Positions 17,010 through 26,500 of a DNA stretch of 64,000 nucleotides are shown one piece after another. The notes beneath the pieces were generated by a model. It saw only the letters and a program-made list of their open reading frames with translations, was not told where the DNA came from and made no database searches. The position numbers and the translations under genes are program-made. Positions within the stretch are counted from its first letter, which is position 1. Every line of letters begins with the position of its first letter. This DNA comes from Pseudoalteromonas sp. NC201 (GTDB taxonomy: Bacteria > Pseudomonadota > Gammaproteobacteria > Enterobacterales > Alteromonadaceae), in the NCBI RefSeq assembly GCF_002850255.1, contig NZ_CP022522.1, positions 810,097-874,096 on the forward strand. The letters run 5' to 3'.

Positions 17010-17014
17010 ATGTC

Positions 17015-17251
17015 ATGTCAGTGAGCTGTTTTGACCGCGAAGATGAAACCTTCATCGTGCTTATTAATCAAGAAGAACAATATTCAATTTGGCCCGAGTG
17101 GAAAGCGGTACCAGTGGGTTGGCAAGCTGTAGCTGGTGTTCAGGGCGATAAGGCCCACGTGCAAAGCTACATTAACGAGCACTGGACTGATATGCGTCCT
17201 GCTTCTTTGCGTCAGTGGATGGCTGAGCAAGCGCAACAAGGTGACGCGTGA
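17015..17251 (+). CDS. MbtH-family NRPS activator
   Basis: 78 residues from the preferred start, the usual family size. The signature is complete: [22 protein letters not shown], then VPVGWQAV, and near the end [11 protein letters not shown]. MbtH proteins bind NRPS adenylation domains and are needed for their solubility or activity. The gene's stop overlaps the GTG start of the type II thioesterase by 4 bp, so the two are translationally coupled at the head of the biosynthetic operon. A longer start at 16943 would give 102 residues. Confidence 0.93.
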   Translation: MSVSCFDREDETFIVLINQEEQYSIWPEWKAVPVGWQAVAGVQGDKAHVQSYINEHWTDMRPASLRQWMAEQAQQGDA

Positions 17252-17988
17252 GTACATCAAGCATTAAGCTGTTGTGCCTGCCTTGTGCTGGGGCGAGTGC
17301 CTCAATGTACTTACGTTGGAGTCGGCAATTGCCTAGCTGGATAAAGCTAGTGCCCATTGAGCTTGCAGGAAGAGGCCCTAGGTTAGATGAAGAGAAAGTC
17401 GAAAACTACCACGAGCAAGTGAGTGCGATACTTCAGTGTTATCAGCATGAGATGACCGGTGATTATGCTTTTTTTGGTCATAGCATGGGAGCTTTGCTTG
17501 CCTATGGCGTAACACTGCAGTTGCAACAGCGCAATTTACCTTTGCCTAACACTTTGATGCTATCGGCGTGTCCTGCGCCACAGTTTATTCATCCTGAGCG
17601 CTATCCAGAACCTAATGATCGGCAAGCGCTCATTGCTGAATTGCGAGCGCAGGGAGGAACGCCAGACATGCTATTTGACAATGCTGATTTATTGGAAATG
17701 ACGCTTGAGGTGCTGGCCGCTGACTATCACGCATTGCGCTCGTTTACGCCACCGAGCTCTTCGCAAATAACCGTGCCGGTAACCACTTTTTATGGTCACG
17801 ATGACTTAATCAGTGTTAGCGAAGTACTGGCCTGGCAGCAACACGCCCGTCAACCATTATCGCAACAAGGGTTCGCTGGTGGGCATTTTTATATTCACAG
17901 TGCCCAAGCTTCAGTGTTGTCTGCACTTGAGCAAACACTGAGTCGCCATAATACATCAGCGGCTGCTTTGGTCAGTAGTTGTGAGTAA
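17248..17988 (+). CDS. type II thioesterase (GrsT/RifR-like)
   Basis: 246 residues, alpha/beta hydrolase. The early [17 protein letters not shown] motif, nucleophile Ser79 in [12 protein letters not shown], an Asp in GHDDLIS (about 185) and His213 in FAGGHFY form the catalytic triad of editing thioesterases. These clear misprimed or stalled acyl groups from carrier proteins of NRPS and PKS lines. It overlaps mbtH by 4 bp and is 126 bp before the first megasynthase gene, so it almost certainly serves this assembly line. Confidence 0.92.
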   Translation: MSTSSIKLLCLPCAGASASMYLRWSRQLPSWIKLVPIELAGRGPRLDEEKVENYHEQVSAILQCYQHEMTGDYAFFGHSMGALLAYGVTLQLQQRNLPLPNTLMLSACPAPQFIHPERYPEPNDRQALIAELRAQGGTPDMLFDNADLLEMTLEVLAADYHALRSFTPPSSSQITVPVTTFYGHDDLISVSEVLAWQQHARQPLSQQGFAGGHFYIHSAQASVLSALEQTLSRHNTSAAALVSSCE

Positions 17989-18114
17989 AACCAAGCGCTG
18001 CACTTGAGGACTTGGGTTATCACACAGCATTAAACACTTGGTATTAGTCGGTTCGCTTTTTAATCTTGTCTCTAGTCGCGAGCCCATTTAGAAAAATTGA
18101 GGTAGAGCTGCAAT

Positions 18115-21100
18115 ATGCAACACAAGCCATTACAACTAAACCCGTATCTCACGGGCGAGACGCCCCACAGCATGGTTGAGCGTTTACAACACCTTGCCCA
18201 GATCCAAGCAGATAAAACCGCGCTGGTGGTCGTTAGTGACAAAGAAGGTGTGCTGGATGAGCGCTCATTTACCTATGGTGAATTAGATATACAGATTAAA
18301 AGACTAGCGGCCGAGCTGCAGCTACAGTGTCGTCAAGGTGATCGCGTGCTGTTGATGCTAGATAACAATGAACACTATGTTATCAGTTTCTTCGCATGCC
18401 TTTATGCCGGTCTCATCGCGGTTCCTTTATTTGTTCCCGAATCTTCACGTTCTCAGCATATTCAGCGCGTTGTTGGGATTGCGTTAAATTGTCAAGCAAC
18501 CGCTATTTTAGCGCATTCTGCAGATCATCAGTTAGTTGAACTAGCCAAACAAGAAATGCACAACAGCGGCCTAAGTGCTGCAAGTTTACTGTTTGTTGAC
18601 CAGTTAAATTATCAAGAGAATACCTGCTGGCAAGCGCATACGCCACAACCACAAGAGTTGGCATTTTTACAATATACCTCAGGCTCAACGGCAGCACCAA
18701 AGGGTGTTATGGTGAGTCACGGTAATTTGATTGCAAATGAAATTGCCATCAGCGAAGGGAGTGGGGTGATAGCAGACGAGGTTGTGGTGTCTTGGTTGCC
18801 TCTGTACCACGATATGGGATTAATGGCCGGCTTGATTTTGCCTTTATTCAATGGCTCAAAATGTGTCTTGATGTCGCCTCGCTACTTCCTTGAAAAACCA
18901 ATCCGCTGGCTTGAAGCAATTGCTAGACACCGAGGTACGTCAAGCGGTGGTCCAGATTTTGGTTATCGCTTGTGTGTTGAAAGGATAAGGCCAAGCGCAA
19001 TGGCGAACTTGGATCTGTCTTCTTGGCAAGTGGCCTTTAGTGGCGCAGAGCCTGTAAGGGTTGATACGCTTGATAGCTTTTTTGCACAAGCCACGCCAGC
19101 AGGTTTTAATCCTCAAGCCATATACCCGTGTTATGGATTGGCTGAAGCAACCTTATTTGTTACTGGGCCAAAAAGACAATCTGGCCTAGTGGTACAGTCA
19201 TTTTCTGCTGCCTCACTTGCACAAGGTATCGCACAACAAGCTGAGCACGGCGTAAAGCAGGTAGCCTGTGGCGTACCAGCTTCACATCATAGTATACGGA
19301 TCACAGACAACACGACCAAGGCGGCATTGCCGGCAGGACATGTGGGTGAAATTTGGGTATCGGGGCCGAGTATTGCTCAGGGCTATTGGCAAAACCCAGC
19401 TGCAACGGCAGACACCTTTGTAGAACATGAGCAAGCGCGTTGGCTGCGCACTGGGGACTTAGGGGTTTGGCAAGATAATCAACTATACATTGTTGGCCGC
19501 ATCAAGGATTTGATCATTTCTCATGGTCGCAATATCTATCCTCAGGATATTGAAAAAATTATCGAAACGGAATTTGAGTTCGCCCGTAAAGGTCGGATCG
19601 CGGTATTTGCAGCCACGGATAACCATAGCGAAGGCGTTGGTGTAGCCCTAGAAATTGCGCGCAAGGTTCAGCGCCAAGTGAGTCCGCAGTTGTTGGTCAA
19701 TCGCTTAAAGGAAATCGTTGCAGAATATTGTGATGAGTCCGTCACAGGCGTTTTGATGATGCAACCTGCAAGCTTGCCAAAAACGTCCAGTGGCAAATTA
19801 CAGCGTAGCGCCTGCAAGCAAATGTGGACGCAAGCCGCTGAACTGAGTGTCGCTGCGCCACTGTCAGACGATAATGTTGATAAGGCTTATGCGATTTATG
19901 CACATAATCAGCTGGTGCGTGGTCAAACACTGGCAGATACTTTGGCCCCAGCACCTTTATCAGAACACGAGCAAGCACTGGCCGATATCTGGCAAGCCGT
20001 GCTCAATCGTAAGAGTGATTTTAGTCGTGACGCACACTTTCTAGCAGAGGGCGGTAACTCGCTAAAAGCGGTGCAGTTAATTCACGCCATTGAGCAACAT
20101 TGGCAAGTGAAGTTTGACCCCACAGAAATATTTCATTGTTTGCGCTTAGGCGAGCAAGCCGATGCTATTTTGGCCGCGTCACAACGTCAACAGTTGGTGG
20201 CTAAAGAAGCTTCCAGCGTGTCATCAATAAATTCCATTATTGCCAACGAGTATGGAATTGAGCAGGCCGTTCCAATGTCTCATGCGCAAGCGAGACTATG
20301 GTTTTTATGGCAACTAGAACCCCATAGCAGTGCTTACAATATTGGTGCGCGCATCAACCTACACTCAGATATAGACGCTACGCGCTTGCAAAACGCGTTA
20401 AATACTCTGGTGGCTGAACACCAAGCCCTGCGCACACGCTTTGATACCGATGAACTTGGTACGGCAATCCAAGTGGTTGCGCAAACGGGTCATTGGCCGC
20501 TGCAACAATTTGACTTAAGTAATGTTGCAGCGTCGCAGCAAGCTTCGGCATTGGCTGAATTGGTTGCCACAGTGAGTCAATACGCATTTGATTTAACTAA
20601 AGGGGATGTCGTCAACGCGGCGCTAATTAATCTAGGTGAGCAAGGCTATCAGCTGATTATAGTGATGCATCACATCGTTTCCGATGGCGTATCGATGCAA
20701 ATATTACTAGACCAACTTGCGCATATTTATTTGGGAACCTTGAGTGCGAGTAAAGTGCGAGAGGGCACAATCACCTATCAAGACTTTTCTTTGTGGCAGC
20801 GGTCGTATCTCACCTCCGATGCAGCGCAAGCACAATTAACGTGGTGGCAAGCACAGCTCGCCTGCGATGAGCAACCTATTTTGCAGTTGTGCACGGATTT
20901 CCCTCGAGTCAATAAAGCGCACTCTCCTGAAAATAATAAGCAACTGTTAGGTGCAAATCACAGTGTCGTCTTACCGGCTCAACTGGTTAAGCAACTTCGT
21001 CGCCAAGCGGCCAAACAAAACGCCAGCTTATTTATGGTGATGTTAGCCAGTTTTCATGCATTGCTTTATCGTCATACTGGGCAACATGACATTCGAGTGG

Positions 21101-23571
21101 GGATACCAGTTGCGAACCGCCATTTGCCTCAACTCCAAGAGTTAGTAGGCTTTTTTGTAAATACCCAAGTGATCCCTGCGAAGTTTTCGGGTCAGACTTG
21201 TTTGCAAGATATTGTGGCGCAAGTCAAAACTGCCGTCTTGGGCGCACAAGCAAATCAAGATGTTCCTTTTGAGTATCTAGTCGAAGCGCTAGCGCCGGAA
21301 CGGAGCGTCGATACGCATCCGCTTTTCCAGGTAATGTTTAGCCATACGGAGCATGATACTCGTGCATGGCAGCCGTTGGTCGCAAAGGATACTAACTTAT
21401 CAGCCCGCGCTTGGCAGCCGCTAGAAGTGGCGCCGCAATTTGACTTAACGCTCGAAACTTACGAGCTAGAAGAGGATCAAGTAGCGCTAGAGTTTGTTTA
21501 TCCCAGAGCACTATTTTTGCCACAAACGATAGCGCGTATGGCTGAGCAATATGTTGCTCTGCTACATGCCCAGCTTGAGTCTGGCGCAACGCCACTTGCG
21601 CAGCTATGTGTGCAAACCTCGGCAGAGCAAGCGTGGTTGACTCAGGTTGCCAAAGGGCCTGCGGTTGCAACGGATGACTCTACCATTTATCAATTGTTTG
21701 AGGAGCAAGTGAAGCGCACGCCAGATGCGCCCGCACTTATCTTCAACCAACAAACCGTGAGTTATAACGCATTAAATCAACGAGCCAACCAGCTCGCGCA
21801 CTATTTAAAAAGTCGAGGTATTGGGCCTGAAGATTGTGTCGGTATGGCGCTTGAGCGCGGTATTGAGATGTATGTCACCCTATTTGCGATTTGGAAAGCG
21901 GGAGCCGCCTATGTGCCACTCGATCCGACGTACCCTGAGGACAGGCTTGTTCACATGGTGAAGGATAGCGGGGTTAAGTTGGTGCTGACCAATGCTGCGC
22001 TCGTGGCGCATATTCCAAACGCTGAAAACGCCATCTCTGTGCTTGCATACGAGCATATAGCGCTTGGCGACTTTGCAACGACTAATCCTGCGATTGCATC
22101 ACACTCCCAGCACTTGGCGTATGTTATTTACACCTCAGGCTCGACCGGGTTGCCCAAAGGGGTCGCCGTTACGCATGGCCCATTGTCCATGCATATTCAA
22201 AATATGGTTGACGTATATGGAGTGGATAGCGATCACACGGAGCTGCAGTTCTTTTCGATTAACTTTGATGCCGCAGGTGAGCAGTGGATGACACCACTGA
22301 TCAAAGGTGGTGCGTTAGTGCTGGCGACTAAGGCGCAGCTCAATGTGGAGGCCGTCAGTGAGTTAATAAACGTGCACAAGGTGACGGCACTGCATTTACC
22401 GCCCGCCTATTTACGCCTTTTGACGCCGCATTTGCACGACTGTAAGCAAATTCGCACCTGTATTGTCGGCGGTGAAGAATTTAGCCGCACAGATTATCAA
22501 GACGCTCATCGGGCGTTTTCTGCGCCTCGGATTGTCAACGCCTATGGGCCAACTGAAACCATTATTACACCAACGGCATGGATCAGTTTACCGGGTGAGC
22601 TACATGAGGTTAGCACTGTACCAATTGGCAAGCCGATAGGTGCGCGTGAGGCCTATATTTTAGACGCCGATCTGAATCCTGTACCACAAGGAGCAAGCGG
22701 TGAACTTTACGTGGGTGGTCGTGGTGTTGCTCGTGGTTATTTGGGGCGTCCAGCCCTGACCGCAGAGCGTTTTGTTGCCAACCCATTTAGTAGCGATGGC
22801 GAAGTCTTATATCGAACGGGAGACTTGGTTCGTTGGAATCAACGCGATGAACTGGAATATTTAGGGCGCATCGATCATCAAGTCAAAATTCGTGGTTTTC
22901 GGATAGAGCTCGGTGAAGTTGAAGCGCAATTAATGGCACTTCCACACATTAAAGAAGCGGTTGTATTGGCCAAAGACGGTGATGGCCAACATGGTCATTC
23001 TGGGACACATTTGGTGGCTTATGTTGGCGCTGAGGAGAATGGCCAAGGCGTATTACCTAGCGCGCAAACACTGAAGCAAAGTTTACTGCAAAAACTACCA
23101 GACTACATGGTCCCGAGTTGTATCACCGTATTGGCAAACTTGCCTGTGACGGCCAATGGCAAAATTGACCGTCATCACTTACCCGAACCTCAGTGGGGGA
23201 GTGGTGAAAGCCATCAAGTACCAACAGGCGGCTTAGCAAATAAAGTCGCTGCGATTTGGGCGGAAGTGCTAGGTCTAGATGCGAAACAAATTGGCCTGCA
23301 TGACAACTTCTTTGACTTGGGCGGTCACTCCCTATTGTTTGGTCAAATTCAGCAACGTCTTGAAGCCGAATTTAGCTGTAAATTGACCATGTTAGAACTG
23401 TTTCATATGACAACCGTAAGTGCCATGGCCACTTACTTTGAACAACGTACACCTGAAGGCGCTGCGAATGCACAGCAAGCAGTTGCCAAAGAAATGAAAA
23501 AAGCATCGGCGCGTGGTCAACGCCAGCGCCAAGCCTTCTTGAAAAAAACACGCACAAAAGTGGAAAGCTAA
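18115..23571 (+). CDS. NRPS with fatty acyl-AMP ligase loader: FAAL-ACP-C-A-T
   Basis: 1818 residues. The FAAL domain (about 1-590; YTSGSTAAPKG at 187, TGDLGVW near 446) activates a free fatty acid and loads it on an ACP (Ser649 in EGGNSLKAV). The condensation domain (about 720-1150; H852-H853-IVSD857-G) joins the acyl chain to the first amino acid. The adenylation domain (about 1190-1690; YTSGSTGLPKG at 1339) gives a hand-read ten-residue code D-A-E-H-I-G-A-I-T-K. Glu at the third position suggests a residue with a basic side chain such as ornithine, lysine or diaminobutyrate, but I know no exact match. The carrier Ser is 1739. A basic tail (SARGQRQRQAFLKK) may dock the PKS. The PKS gene starts 2 bp later. 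Confidence 0.93.
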   Translation: MQHKPLQLNPYLTGETPHSMVERLQHLAQIQADKTALVVVSDKEGVLDERSFTYGELDIQIKRLAAELQLQCRQGDRVLLMLDNNEHYVISFFACLYAGLIAVPLFVPESSRSQHIQRVVGIALNCQATAILAHSADHQLVELAKQEMHNSGLSAASLLFVDQLNYQENTCWQAHTPQPQELAFLQYTSGSTAAPKGVMVSHGNLIANEIAISEGSGVIADEVVVSWLPLYHDMGLMAGLILPLFNGSKCVLMSPRYFLEKPIRWLEAIARHRGTSSGGPDFGYRLCVERIRPSAMANLDLSSWQVAFSGAEPVRVDTLDSFFAQATPAGFNPQAIYPCYGLAEATLFVTGPKRQSGLVVQSFSAASLAQGIAQQAEHGVKQVACGVPASHHSIRITDNTTKAALPAGHVGEIWVSGPSIAQGYWQNPAATADTFVEHEQARWLRTGDLGVWQDNQLYIVGRIKDLIISHGRNIYPQDIEKIIETEFEFARKGRIAVFAATDNHSEGVGVALEIARKVQRQVSPQLLVNRLKEIVAEYCDESVTGVLMMQPASLPKTSSGKLQRSACKQMWTQAAELSVAAPLSDDNVDKAYAIYAHNQLVRGQTLADTLAPAPLSEHEQALADIWQAVLNRKSDFSRDAHFLAEGGNSLKAVQLIHAIEQHWQVKFDPTEIFHCLRLGEQADAILAASQRQQLVAKEASSVSSINSIIANEYGIEQAVPMSHAQARLWFLWQLEPHSSAYNIGARINLHSDIDATRLQNALNTLVAEHQALRTRFDTDELGTAIQVVAQTGHWPLQQFDLSNVAASQQASALAELVATVSQYAFDLTKGDVVNAALINLGEQGYQLIIVMHHIVSDGVSMQILLDQLAHIYLGTLSASKVREGTITYQDFSLWQRSYLTSDAAQAQLTWWQAQLACDEQPILQLCTDFPRVNKAHSPENNKQLLGANHSVVLPAQLVKQLRRQAAKQNASLFMVMLASFHALLYRHTGQHDIRVGIPVANRHLPQLQELVGFFVNTQVIPAKFSGQTCLQDIVAQVKTAVLGAQANQDVPFEYLVEALAPERSVDTHPLFQVMFSHTEHDTRAWQPLVAKDTNLSARAWQPLEVAPQFDLTLETYELEEDQVALEFVYPRALFLPQTIARMAEQYVALLHAQLESGATPLAQLCVQTSAEQAWLTQVAKGPAVATDDSTIYQLFEEQVKRTPDAPALIFNQQTVSYNALNQRANQLAHYLKSRGIGPEDCVGMALERGIEMYVTLFAIWKAGAAYVPLDPTYPEDRLVHMVKDSGVKLVLTNAALVAHIPNAENAISVLAYEHIALGDFATTNPAIASHSQHLAYVIYTSGSTGLPKGVAVTHGPLSMHIQNMVDVYGVDSDHTELQFFSINFDAAGEQWMTPLIKGGALVLATKAQLNVEAVSELINVHKVTALHLPPAYLRLLTPHLHDCKQIRTCIVGGEEFSRTDYQDAHRAFSAPRIVNAYGPTETIITPTAWISLPGELHEVSTVPIGKPIGAREAYILDADLNPVPQGASGELYVGGRGVARGYLGRPALTAERFVANPFSSDGEVLYRTGDLVRWNQRDELEYLGRIDHQVKIRGFRIELGEVEAQLMALPHIKEAVVLAKDGDGQHGHSGTHLVAYVGAEENGQGVLPSAQTLKQSLLQKLPDYMVPSCITVLANLPVTANGKIDRHHLPEPQWGSGESHQVPTGGLANKVAAIWAEVLGLDAKQIGLHDNFFDLGGHSLLFGQIQQRLEAEFSCKLTMLELFHMTTVSAMATYFEQRTPEGAANAQQAVAKEMKKASARGQRQRQAFLKKTRTKVES

Positions 23572-23573
23572 GC

Positions 23574-26500
23574 ATGACTACAGAAACTTATTCAAGCACA
23601 GATATTGCCATTGTCGGCCTAGCAGGTCGTTTCCCAGGAGCTGAGAACGTAGATGCCCTGTGGGAAAACCTAAAAAACGGGGTGGAATCAATCAAAACCT
23701 TCACAGAGGCAGAATTACGTGAACTTGGGGTGTCGGAAGCGACTATTGCTGACCCCAACTTTGTCCCTCGGTGTGCGTTGTTGCCTGATCAAGACAAGTT
23801 TGACGCGTCATTTTTTGGCTATTCACCGCGTGAAGCAGAAGAGCTTGACCCGCAGCAACGTCTCTTTTTAGAAACCGCTTGGCAGGCGCTGGAAAATGCT
23901 GGCTACGATGGTGACAAGTGTGACTTTCCAATAGGTGTCTATGGCGGCTGTGGCGTAAACACTTATCTAATCTCTAATTTGATGCAAAGTGGCCGTTTTA
24001 GCGATCTTGGTAATATCTCGCAGCTACAAGCGCTGATGAACGGTAATAACAAAGATGCCATGACCATGACACTGGCCTACAAACTAAACCTAAAGGGCCC
24101 TGCGGTAACGGTACAAACGGCGTGCTCAACTTCCTTGGCTGCAGTTCACATGGCGACACGCTCATTATTGAATTATGAGTCAGATATGACCTTGGCTGGC
24201 GGCTCATGGTTGAACTTTTTGCATCAGGGCGGTTATGTATATCAACCCGGCGCAATTTTGTCTTCAGATGGTCACTGTCGTCCGTTTGACGCAGATTCTC
24301 AAGGGACGGTAATTGGTTCTGGCTCTGGTGTCGTGGTACTTAAACGCCTTGAAGATGCAATGGCTGATGGCGATACAATTTATGCCGTGATCAAGGGCTC
24401 TGCAATGAATAATGATGGTAATACTAAAGCAGGTTACACCGCACCTAGTGTGGATGGGCAGGCTGAAGTTATCGCCGCAGCACTGGAAATGGCTGATACC
24501 CCGGCAGAGAGCATTGGTTACGTTGAAGCGCATGGTACCGGCACGGTGATTGGCGACCCCATTGAAATTGCTGCGCTCACCCGCGCCTACCGAATGGATA
24601 CTGAGCAAACGCAATATTGTGCCGTAGGTTCAGTCAAATCGAATGTCGGCCACCTAGATGCAGCCGCAGGGGTTACCGGGTTAATAAAGGCCGCGCTGAC
24701 AGTGAAGCACGGACAAATCCCGCCGAGTTTGCACTACAAGCAAGCTAACCCAGAAATTGACTTTGCCAATAGCCCGTTCTATGTCGCGGATAAGCTGACG
24801 CCTTGGTCAAATGAAACAGGCCCACGCCGTGCTGGGGTGAGTTCATTCGGTATTGGTGGCACCAATGTGCATGTGGTCCTTGAGGAGCCACCAGTTCAAC
24901 GTGCGACGCAGTCGCAGCGCAACTGGCAAATCCTACCGCTGTCGGGCCACACCAAAACTGCACTGGCCAGTCGCCGCGAGCAGTTAGCAACTTGGTTTAA
25001 GCAAGCAAGCACTCAGCCTTTGTGGCAAGACAGTGCTTACACTTTGCAAGTGGGTAGGAAAGGCCTAACCCATCGTGCCGTCGTGGTGGCGCAAAATAGT
25101 GAGCAAGCGATTGCAGCACTGGCTGACGATACCAGCACATTAAGAGCGCAAGGGCAGTTAACGGTTTCAGGTGACAGGCCCGTTACCTTTATGTTCCCAG
25201 GGCAAGGTTCGCAGCATATCAATATGGCCCGCGCACTGTATGAGTCAGAAAGCGTGTTTAGAGATGCATTTGACCGCTGTCGGGAGGGCCTGATAGCGCA
25301 TGTTGGGCAAGATATTAAAGACCTTATTTTTGTTGATGAAGCGGACGTTGAGCACGGTGCGGCGCAACTAAAACAAACATCAGTCACTCAGCCGGTATTA
25401 TTTGCTGTGGAATATGCATTGGCGCAGCAGTGGTTGGCGTGGGGAGTGAAGCCTAGCGCTATGATTGGCCACAGTATCGGCGAATACGTCGCCGCGTGTA
25501 TTGCGGGGGTGTTTAGTTTAGAGGATGCATTATACCTGGTCGCCAAGCGGGGCGAATTTATTCAGGCGCAAGCACCAGGCTGTATGTTATCGGTGGCGCT
25601 CTCAGAAGCCGCTTTAGCTCCTTATCTTGATACCGACAATCTTGGGCATAAAGTTGAGCTGGCAGCGGTGAATAGCCCTGAAAACTGTGTTGTATCGGGC
25701 TCAGAGCAAGCGATAGCGGCACTATCAAATAGGCTCACTGAGCAAGGGGTCGTAGTACAGCCTTTACATGTTTCCCATGCGTTCCATTCGTCCTTGGTGA
25801 GTGATGCAGGTGATCAACTGGCTAAGTTGATTGCTCAGGTTCAGCGCAATGCCCCAAGCATTCCATTTGTATCGAATGTAACAGGCACTTGGATAACCGA
25901 CCAACAAGCGACCGACCCTCAATATTGGGCGCAGCATTTAGCACAAGCGGTGCGCTTTAATCAAGGTCTGCGCACTATCGTCAATCTTGACAATCCAGAG
26001 TCAGAAAATGGCTTAGAACAAACTGTGCTACTCGAAGTGGGACCAAGTAATACGCTAAGTCAACTTGCTGGACGGGATGCAGAAGTAAAAGCGCAAACGA
26101 GTATTGTCACTTCGCTACCACACCCAAGAAAAGCGCAAGAGACAGAGCAACACTTTGCCTTAGCCTTGGGACGTTTATGGATTGAAGGCGTAGAGATTGA
26201 TTGGGATGCCTTGTATGAGCAGACACCTCATCGCGTCGCCTTACCTGTTTACCCGTTTGAGCGAAAACGTTTTTGGATTGAAGCTGATGCAAATATTGTG
26301 GCGCAAAACAACCATAACGCCTTGGCACCAAAACCGATTGAACAGTGGTGTTACATCCCTTCATATAAGCGCTCGGTTCCTGATTTAACTCAGCCGGTTG
26401 AACTGGGTTGTACTTTGCTATTTGAAACACAGCATAAGGCCTGCGACCTGCTCCTTGATAAGCTACACACGCAGAGCGATAAGCTAATTCGGGTCAAATT

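Larger units (their letters stand above)
16691..17014. other. leader region before mbtH and the NRPS operon
   Basis: 324 bp. It holds the stem-loop at 16707-16750, a short CCGCTTAGCGG hairpin near 16756, and then AT-rich sequence likely to contain the NRPS operon promoter. An in-frame ATG at 16943 would add 24 residues to MbtH. No Fur-type repeat was convincing. Confidence 0.4.

Noticed and set aside
13291..17014. Possible Fur boxes before the reductase, exporter and mbtH genes
   Set aside because: No site reached a convincing match to the inverted 7-1-7 pattern by eye. Only the site before tonB was kept, with modest confidence.
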